A DNA stretch of 30,443 bases, from positions 1-30,443 of the forward strand of contig CAJULM010000034.1 in assembly GCA_910587285.1 (NCBI GenBank), given 5' to 3'. The translations under genes were made by a program, and so were the position numbers. This DNA is from an uncultured Oscillospiraceae bacterium. Its GTDB lineage: Bacteria > Bacillota > Clostridia > Oscillospirales > Oscillospiraceae. The notes beneath the pieces were generated by a model. That model saw nothing but the letters and a program-made list of their open reading frames with translations, made no database searches and was not told the origin of the DNA. This document shows positions 25,427 through 30,443 of this stretch, one piece after another. Every line of letters starts with the position of its first letter. Positions within the stretch are counted from its first letter, which is position 1.

Positions 25427-25488
25427 ATGGCAGCTCTTCGTCTGCTCACGACGGCGCAGCGCTTTATTTGGAAAGGAGAATAACCGCT

Positions 25489-25818
25489 ATGCTCATCGAC
25501 TTTTCTAACATGGAGCCGGAGATCATCCCTCATTTTGTGGGCGGTGAGGGGGAGATTCACGCCAAAATGCACGTGGACGGCCTGAACCGCATCCTCCACG
25601 GCATTCTGCCCCCCGGCTCGTCCATCGGATACCACACTCACGAGACCAGCAGCGAGATCGTCTATATTCTGTCCGGTACGGGCAAGGTGAAGGTGGAGGG
25701 CGGCGAGGAGCCGCTCAAGGCCGGGGACTGCCACTACTGCCCCAAGGGGCAGGCCCACTCCCTCATCAACAACAGCGAGGGCAATCTGGAGTTTTTCGCG
25801 GTGGTGCCCAACCAGTAA
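25489..25818 (+). CDS. Small cupin-domain protein
   Basis: A 109-residue single-domain cupin. Motif 1 gives His-49, His-51 and Glu-56 with Gly-63 at the expected spacing; motif 2 (G79-x5-P85-x-G87-x2-H90-x3-N94) is complete, so the three-His/one-Glu metal site is intact. Such proteins bind a divalent metal and may be isomerases, dioxygenases or binding proteins; the substrate is unknown. ATG 25489 follows GGAAAGGAG. The HIT gene follows 14 bases after its stop, so they are likely one operon. Confidence 0.9.
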   Translation: MLIDFSNMEPEIIPHFVGGEGEIHAKMHVDGLNRILHGILPPGSSIGYHTHETSSEIVYILSGTGKVKVEGGEEPLKAGDCHYCPKGQAHSLINNSEGNLEFFAVVPNQ

Positions 25819-25832
25819 AGGAGGATGATCCC

Positions 25833-26186
25833 ATGTTTCAGACCCAAGATCCCAACTGCCTGTTCTGTAAGATCGTGAAGGGGGAGATCCCCGCCAACAT
25901 CATCTATCAGGATGAGAAGTGCGTGGCCTTTTACGACATCGCCCCCCAGGCCCCCGTCCACTTCCTGGTGATTCCCAAGGTCCACATCGGCTCCTGCGGG
26001 GAGCTGAACGAGGGCAATTCCCTGGTGGTGAAACGCTGCTTCGAGGTCATCGCCAAAGTGACGAAGGAGCTGGGCCTCACCGACTTCCGGGTGGTGTCCA
26101 ACTGCGGCCCCCAGGCGGGCCAGTCTGTGCCACACCTCCATTTCCATGTGCTGGCGGGGCGGGATATGACCGGGCTGCTGGGGTAA
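25833..26186 (+). CDS. HIT family (HinT-like) nucleotide hydrolase
   Basis: A 117-residue histidine triad protein of the HinT branch. These are purine nucleoside phosphoramidases that release AMP from AMP-lysine or similar adducts. The triad reads HLHFH with His-101, His-103 and His-105; the preceding NCGPQAGQSVPHLHFHVL is the family signature, and the N-terminal CLFCKIVKGEIPA with two cysteines is typical. ATG 25833 follows AAAGGAGGATG. It is downstream of the cupin gene in the same direction, and a terminator follows at 26198. Confidence 0.95.
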   Translation: MFQTQDPNCLFCKIVKGEIPANIIYQDEKCVAFYDIAPQAPVHFLVIPKVHIGSCGELNEGNSLVVKRCFEVIAKVTKELGLTDFRVVSNCGPQAGQSVPHLHFHVLAGRDMTGLLG

Positions 26187-26197
26187 CAGGACCGGGA

Positions 26198-26237
26198 ACG
26201 GGCGGCGTCCTCAAGGGGGCGCCGTCCGTTTGTTTGG
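26198..26237 (+). terminator. Intrinsic terminator after the HIT gene
   Basis: Stem of about 10 bp with one G-T pair, ACGGGCGGCG (26198-26207) with CGCCGTCCGT (26220-26229), followed by a T-rich tail (TTGTTTGGTT). Confidence 0.75.
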
Positions 26238-26290
26238 TTGGAAACTTAAAAAATCCTTTATACTTCCTTTCGGGTTTCCGTTTGCGGCGG

Positions 26291-26299
26291 TGCTATACT
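26291..26299 (+). promoter_or_regulatory. Extended -10 promoter of the CmpB-type gene
   Basis: TGC-TATACT, an extended -10 element with no convincing -35. The start would be near 26306, giving a leader of about 35 bases. Confidence 0.6.
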
Positions 26300-26339
26300 G
26301 AGAGCGTCAACCAAATCACCCCGCCCAAGGAGGAAGCCC

Positions 26340-27047
26340 ATGACGAAGGAAAGAACAGCTTTTTTGTCCAAAGAAAACCCCCGGTCTGCTATGGAGGAGA
26401 CCTCGCTCACACTCTATCGGGTGTTCTGGGTGTTTCTCAGCGCGGGGGTGGCCGGCGACTTCATCGAGGTGGCGTTCTGGCTGCTCACCCGGGGAGAGCT
26501 CACCAGCCGCAGCAGTCTGCTCTACGGTCCGTTCAGCATTGTATGGGGGGCGGGGGCGGTGCTGCTCACCCTGGTGTTTCACCGCATGGACGACCAAAGC
26601 GCCGGGCGGATTTTCATGACGGGCACGGTGCTGGGCGGGGTGTACGAATACATATGCTCCTGGCTCCAGGAAGCGCTGTTCGGCGCCTGCTTTTGGGACT
26701 ACCGCCATCTGCCGCTGAATCTGAACGGGCGGGTGAACCTGGTGTTCTGTCTGTTCTGGGGAGCCATAGCCATTGTGTGGGTGCGGATGGCCTATCCGGC
26801 GCTGTGCGCCTTTGTGGGGCGCATCCCCCGGCTGCAGGGGCGGCGTCTGGCCGCGCTGTCCGCCGCGTTTTTGATTTTCAGCGCCGTGCTGTCCGCCGCC
26901 GCGCTGTGCCGCATGAGCCAGCGGCAGGAGGGCGTGCCTGCCCTGGGGGCGGTGACACGGTTTTTGGACGAGCGCTTCCCGGACAATGTGCTTCACGCCC
27001 GCTATCCCAACATGGGCATCCTCAGCGAGATTGGATGGTATGATTGA
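26340..27047 (+). CDS. CmpB-type putative ABC transporter membrane protein
   Basis: A 235-residue membrane protein of the ABC_trans_CmpB (PF06541-like) type. The signatures seen are LLYGPFSIVWGAGAVLLTLV, GGVYEYICSWLQEALFGACFWDY and LNLNGRVNLVFCLFWG, in family order. About five or six membrane spans are visible (near residues 27-48, 60-82, 92-112, 131-152, 170-190). The true function is unclear; no ATPase or periplasmic binding gene is adjacent, so the 'transporter' name is by family only. ATG 26340 follows AAGGAGGAAG. It is a single-gene unit with an extended -10 promoter and the terminator at 27078. Confidence 0.8.
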   Translation: MTKERTAFLSKENPRSAMEETSLTLYRVFWVFLSAGVAGDFIEVAFWLLTRGELTSRSSLLYGPFSIVWGAGAVLLTLVFHRMDDQSAGRIFMTGTVLGGVYEYICSWLQEALFGACFWDYRHLPLNLNGRVNLVFCLFWGAIAIVWVRMAYPALCAFVGRIPRLQGRRLAALSAAFLIFSAVLSAAALCRMSQRQEGVPALGAVTRFLDERFPDNVLHARYPNMGILSEIGWYD

Positions 27048-27077
27048 GCAGCGCGAAGCCGCCGTGAACGGTGTGAC

Positions 27078-27111
27078 AAGCCCGCCCCGGTCCACCCGGG
27101 GCGGGCTTTTT
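27078..27111 (+). terminator. Intrinsic terminator after the CmpB-type gene
   Basis: A 13-bp stem 27078-27090/27096-27108, loop TCCAC, T-run 27107-27111. Confidence 0.93.
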
Positions 27112-27144
27112 CGCGCCTTAAAGGGATTTTAAACATTTTCCCAC

Positions 27145-27173
27145 TTGCAGCTTAATCGGCGTGCTGATACTAT
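27145..27173 (+). promoter_or_regulatory. Promoter of the two-component system
   Basis: TTGCAG at 27145-27150, a 17-base spacer and TACTAT at 27168-27173 preceded by TGA (extended -10). Confidence 0.6.
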
Positions 27174-27200
27174 AGATGTTGTAAAAGGGAGGGGAAGCCA

Positions 27201-27905
27201 ATGTACACGGTGCTCATCTGCGACGACGACAAGGACATTGTCTCGGCGCTGGAGATTTATCTGGCCAGCGAGGGCTACCGCACGGTGCCCGCGTTCAACG
27301 GGGAGGAGGCCATCGCCGCGGTCCGGGGGGAGAATATCGACTTGATCCTTATGGATGTGATGATGCCCAAGCTGGACGGCATCCGCACCACCGCCCGTCT
27401 TCGGGAGGAGGGCGGAAACATCCCCATCATTCTGCTCACCGCCAAAAGCGAGGACACCGACAAGGTGCTGGGGCTGAACATCGGTGCGGACGACTATATC
27501 ACCAAGCCCTTTAACCCCATTGAGGTGCTGGCCCGGGTGAAAAGCCAGCTGCGCCGGTACACCACCCTGGGGGGCAAGGCCTCCGCCCAGGAGGAGGACG
27601 GCGCGCTGCGCAACGGCAGCATTATCATGGACGACGAGGCCAAGGCGGTGACGGTGGACGGGGAGAGCGTCAGCCTCACCCCCATTGAGTACAATATCCT
27701 GCGTCTGCTGATGAAGAATCTGGGCCGGGTGTTTTCCACCGCTCAGATTTACGAGCAGGTGTGGAACGACCCGGCGCTGGGCAGTGAAAACACAGTGGCT
27801 GTCCACATCCGCCACCTGAGGGAGAAAATTGAAATCGACCCGGCCAACCCCCGGTATCTGAAGGTGGTGTGGGGCCTGGGGTATAAAATGGAGAAGATGA
27901 CATGA
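27201..27905 (+). CDS. OmpR/PhoB-family response regulator
   Basis: A 234-residue response regulator. The receiver domain spans residues 1-120 with the acidic patch Asp-8 to Asp-10, phospho-acceptor Asp-52 (LILMDVMMP), Thr-80 and Lys-102 (ITKPF). The winged-helix OmpR-type DNA-binding domain follows at about 135-230 (VSLTPIEYNILRLLMKN ... TVAVHIRHLREKIE ... VWGLGYKME). ATG 27201 follows GGGAGGGG. It overlaps the kinase start by the ATGA at 27902-27905, so the two are translationally coupled. The targets cannot be told from sequence; an effect on its own operon is common in this family. Confidence 0.97.
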   Translation: MYTVLICDDDKDIVSALEIYLASEGYRTVPAFNGEEAIAAVRGENIDLILMDVMMPKLDGIRTTARLREEGGNIPIILLTAKSEDTDKVLGLNIGADDYITKPFNPIEVLARVKSQLRRYTTLGGKASAQEEDGALRNGSIIMDDEAKAVTVDGESVSLTPIEYNILRLLMKNLGRVFSTAQIYEQVWNDPALGSENTVAVHIRHLREKIEIDPANPRYLKVVWGLGYKMEKMT

Positions 27906-30253
27906 AGTGGCGGGAAAATTTAGCGGTGAAGGCCCTGGCCTTCACCGCGGCGGTGGCGGCTTTCACAGCCACCGCCATCATGTCTTGGTATCAGCTTGCC
28001 AACTTTGACGCCCTGTGGAGCGACGGCTACCTTTATGACATGGGCTCTGGCTACACCCAGAAGTATTTGGTACGGCAGGACTACTGGGTGGTGCGCTATC
28101 TGGTGGAGCTGAAGGATAGACAGGCGGCGGGGGAGCAGCTGGACCTGTCGGAAAAGCGGACCATCGAGCGCAATGAGGCGGAATTTGACGCCGGAGCCAC
28201 CAACCTGCGCTGGCAGCTTTTGGACAAAGATGGCAATGTGATCTACGGCAACACCCAGGAGGACAGCTCCCAGGCGGACATCGACTACTGGGTGGAGTAC
28301 CGGCGGGGCGGGAACCGGACCCAGAGCGCCAACGCCGAGTGGGAATACTATGACATGGACGACCCGCCCAGCGCGGCTAACGCCGGGGACTATGACAGCG
28401 TGTGCCTTTACTCGGGCTGGCGGACCATGCTGCCTATCTGGGTGGAGGCCACCCGGGAGGCCAAAGCGCAGGGCACGTCTGCCGAGCTGGTGAACGTCCA
28501 GGGCAATGCTATCACCATCATGGAAAATCAGATCCTGGCGGACAACGACGGCTATACCAAGGTACTGCGGGTGGTGAGCGCGGACGGCGAGGAGTATATC
28601 TTTTATCCTACGATCCGCGCCTGTTTGGAGGCCAACGAATTTGGCTACGTCTTCGAGCCGGAGAGCCAGACCTGGATCCTGACCCCGGAGGCCGTTGAGG
28701 AGTCGGAGGGAAAAAATGTCAGCCTCATCCTGTGGGTGGACAAAAATCTGCGGGTGGACGACCAATACCGCAGAGCCGCCCTCCAGCTGGAGCGCTGGCA
28801 GGCTGGCCGCAAGGGGTATTTGACCCTCACCATTGTGCTGGGGACGGCGGGAGTGCTGCTGATGGTGTACCTGTGCTGCGGCGCGGGGCACAAGCGGGGG
28901 ACGGAGGGAATCTACCTCAACTGGTTCCACCGGCTGCCCGGCGATGTGCTGCTGTTTCTCCTGTTCCTGGGCGGCGTGGCGTCGGTGGGGCTGGGGATGC
29001 TCGTTGTGGCCGACGGCTATGGGGACGCGCCCATGTTTATACAGCTCATCGGCGTGGGGCTGGGGGTGGCCGCTGCCGCGGCCATGGGTTTGGCCGCGCT
29101 GGTGACGGTGTGCGCCCGGTGCAAGGCCCACACCCTGCTGCGCAACACCTGGACCTGGGCCATCTGCGCCTGGTGCTGGAGGCTGGCGGTGCAGCTGTTG
29201 GGCTGGCTGTGGGAGCTGCTTGGAGCGATGGGGCGGGCCATTCAGGCCGTCCCCCTGATTTGGAAGGCGGTGATGGGCTGTATGGCATACCCGATCTTCA
29301 CAATGGCTACGATTCGGTGGGCCACCGGGCCGTGGCTGCTGGTGAGCTTCCTGGCGGCGGCTTACCTGTGCACCTGGGCCTACCAGTGGAAGCGCATCCG
29401 CCACGGCACCCAGGAGATCATCGGTGGCAACCCCAGCTATCACATCAATACCCGCCGGATGCTCCCCGACCTGAAGGGGCACGCCGACGAGCTGAACAAT
29501 CTGGGGCACGCCATCTCCACGGCGGTGGACGAGCGGATGAAAAGCGAGCACTTCAAGGCGGAGCTGATTACCAATGTGTCCCATGATTTGAAAACGCCGC
29601 TGACATCCATTATTAACTATGTGGACCTGCTGAAAATGCTGGATATCGGCGATCCCAAGGCCAAGGAGTATATCGAGGTGCTGGACCGAAAGAGCCAGCG
29701 GCTGAAGAAGCTGACGGAGGACTTGGTGGAGGCGTCCAAGGCGTCCACCGGCAACCTGACGGTGAACTGGGAGCGCCTGGACTGGGCGCAGCTCACCGAC
29801 CAGGCCCTGGCGGAGTGCGGCGACCGGCTGGAGGGGCAGAACCTGACCGTGGTGCGCTCCCTGCCCAGCGAACCCATGTGGGTGGAGGCGGACGGACGGC
29901 ACCTGTGGCGGGTGCTGGATAACCTGCTCACCAACTGCGCCAAATACGCCATGCCGGGCACGCGGGTGTACGTGGATCTGCGGCAGAGCGGGGAGTGGGC
30001 GGTGCTGACGGTGAAAAACATCTCCCGGGATGCGCTGGATTTGCCCGCGGAGCGGCTGATGGAGCGGTTTGTCCGGGGGGACGAGTCCCGAAACGCTTCG
30101 GGCAGCGGGCTTGGGCTGTCCATTGCCCAGTCTCTCACCGAGCTCCAGCGCGGCAAATTCGAGGTCAGCATCGACGGGGACCTGTTCAAAGCTGTGGTGA
30201 CACTGCCTTTGGCGGGGGAGGATACGGCGGGCCTGCCCATTTTGAAGCTGTAA
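27902..30253 (+). CDS. Membrane histidine kinase with large sensor and extra spans
   Basis: A 783-residue kinase partner of the regulator upstream. There is one span at about residues 8-30, an extracellular sensor of some 275 residues (30-305), then an unusually long hydrophobic block (about 307-500) with six or so spans. A HAMP-like linker, DHp and catalytic domains follow. The H-box is SHDLKTPLTSI with His-561; the N-box is DNLLTNCAKYA; the ATP lid/G box includes GSGLGLSIAQ. The catalytic half is VanS/WalK-like. Ordinary members of this class have only two spans, so the extra block is notable. The terminator at 30259 closes the operon. Confidence 0.95.
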   Translation: MKWRENLAVKALAFTAAVAAFTATAIMSWYQLANFDALWSDGYLYDMGSGYTQKYLVRQDYWVVRYLVELKDRQAAGEQLDLSEKRTIERNEAEFDAGATNLRWQLLDKDGNVIYGNTQEDSSQADIDYWVEYRRGGNRTQSANAEWEYYDMDDPPSAANAGDYDSVCLYSGWRTMLPIWVEATREAKAQGTSAELVNVQGNAITIMENQILADNDGYTKVLRVVSADGEEYIFYPTIRACLEANEFGYVFEPESQTWILTPEAVEESEGKNVSLILWVDKNLRVDDQYRRAALQLERWQAGRKGYLTLTIVLGTAGVLLMVYLCCGAGHKRGTEGIYLNWFHRLPGDVLLFLLFLGGVASVGLGMLVVADGYGDAPMFIQLIGVGLGVAAAAAMGLAALVTVCARCKAHTLLRNTWTWAICAWCWRLAVQLLGWLWELLGAMGRAIQAVPLIWKAVMGCMAYPIFTMATIRWATGPWLLVSFLAAAYLCTWAYQWKRIRHGTQEIIGGNPSYHINTRRMLPDLKGHADELNNLGHAISTAVDERMKSEHFKAELITNVSHDLKTPLTSIINYVDLLKMLDIGDPKAKEYIEVLDRKSQRLKKLTEDLVEASKASTGNLTVNWERLDWAQLTDQALAECGDRLEGQNLTVVRSLPSEPMWVEADGRHLWRVLDNLLTNCAKYAMPGTRVYVDLRQSGEWAVLTVKNISRDALDLPAERLMERFVRGDESRNASGSGLGLSIAQSLTELQRGKFEVSIDGDLFKAVVTLPLAGEDTAGLPILKL

Positions 30254-30258
30254 AATGT

Positions 30259-30289
30259 GCCCGCGCGGCAAAAGCCGCGCGGGCTTTTT
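30259..30289 (+). terminator. Intrinsic terminator of the two-component operon
   Basis: Perfect 11-bp stem 30259-30269/30274-30284, loop AAAA, five T at 30285-30289. Confidence 0.95.
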
Positions 30290-30309
30290 GCTTTTTTTCC
30301 CTGAGGGGA

Positions 30310-30338
30310 TTGACAAGCGCCTGGCTTTATGCTATCAT
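30310..30338 (+). promoter_or_regulatory. Sigma-A promoter of tRNA-Gly
   Basis: TTGACA at 30310-30315, a 17-base spacer and TATCAT at 30333-30338, with TGC before the -10. The start would be near 30345. Confidence 0.85.
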
Positions 30339-30369
30339 ATCCAGGCTGACATTTGTGCAGACACCTCTT

Positions 30370-30443
30370 GCGGGTGTAGTTCAATGGTAGAATCCCAGCC
30401 TTCCAAGCTGGTCGCGTGGGTTCGATTCCCATCACCCGCTCCA
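30370..30443 (+). tRNA. tRNA-Gly (anticodon UCC)
   Basis: The 7-bp acceptor GCGGGTG (30370-30376) pairs with CACCCGC (30433-30439). The anticodon stem CCAGC/GCTGG encloses the loop CTTCCAA, whose anticodon TCC reads glycine codons. The T-arm contains GGTTCGATTCC, discriminator T at 30440, and CCA is encoded at 30441-30443. It has its own promoter; further tRNAs may lie beyond the window. Confidence 0.97.

Noticed and set aside
27920..30316. 798-codon minus-strand frame opposite the histidine kinase
   Set aside because: Shadow rich in His, Gln and Pro; the kinase on the plus strand has all catalytic boxes.

Overview
This is a GC-rich (visibly about 60% or more) bacterial chromosome segment. 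It looks like a Firmicute of the class Clostridia, most plausibly the Oscillospiraceae (Flavonifractor, Lawsonibacter, Oscillibacter, Intestinimonas relatives). The grounds are textbook sigma-A promoters with 17-base spacers, AGGAGG-type ribosome binding sites, an alanine T-box leader, a perfect CIRCE (HrcA) operator before clpB, Firmicute-type parS sites, an rnj gene, and gut-clostridial families (DUF1576, DUF4250, CmpB-type membrane protein). The genus cannot be fixed from sequence reading alone. No phage, plasmid, CRISPR array or complete insertion sequence is visible; most of the window is housekeeping.

Layout. 1-3.1 kb: 3' part of leuS (with an apparent one-base frameshift), rpsU with its own strong promoter and terminator, and a small DUF7660 gene. 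3.05-3.23 kb: a striking run of hairpins that folds on paper into two tandem four-way junctions. 3.3-7.4 kb: a TetR-family regulator, then on the minus strand the helicase gene pcrA followed by a small membrane protein gene, then a divergent GNAT acetyltransferase. 7.4-10.1 kb: an intergenic region with two parS (ParB-binding) sites, rnj on the minus strand, and divergent greA. 10.2-15 kb: a DUF1576 membrane protein, a WYL-domain regulator overlapped by a gene that looks like a degenerate phosphohexomutase, then pyrE and radC. 15-17.7 kb: clpB under CIRCE control.

17.7-20.8 kb: a minus-strand pair of unrecognised, charged/helical proteins sharing the same C-terminal tail, then an ECF sigma factor with an overlapping single-span membrane partner, probably its anti-sigma factor. 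20.8-24.6 kb: an alanine T-box leader drives an ASCH-domain gene and then alaS; a 78-base perfect inverted repeat sits between them and supplies the ASCH stop codon. Downstream of alaS the last 78 bases of the gene are duplicated around a hairpin-rich insert. 24.6-27.1 kb: a DUF4250 fusion protein with a strong internal start, a cupin, a HIT protein and a CmpB-type membrane protein. 27.2-30.3 kb: an OmpR-type two-component system with an unusually hydrophobic kinase. The window ends with a tRNA-Gly(UCC) under its own promoter.

Working together: the translation genes (leuS, rpsU, alaS, tRNA-Gly), RNA metabolism and transcription genes (rnj, greA) and repair/proteostasis genes (pcrA, radC, clpB) are each individually controlled. 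The most unusual material is in the intergenic regions: several families of palindromic repeats, some overlapping stop codons or duplicating gene ends.
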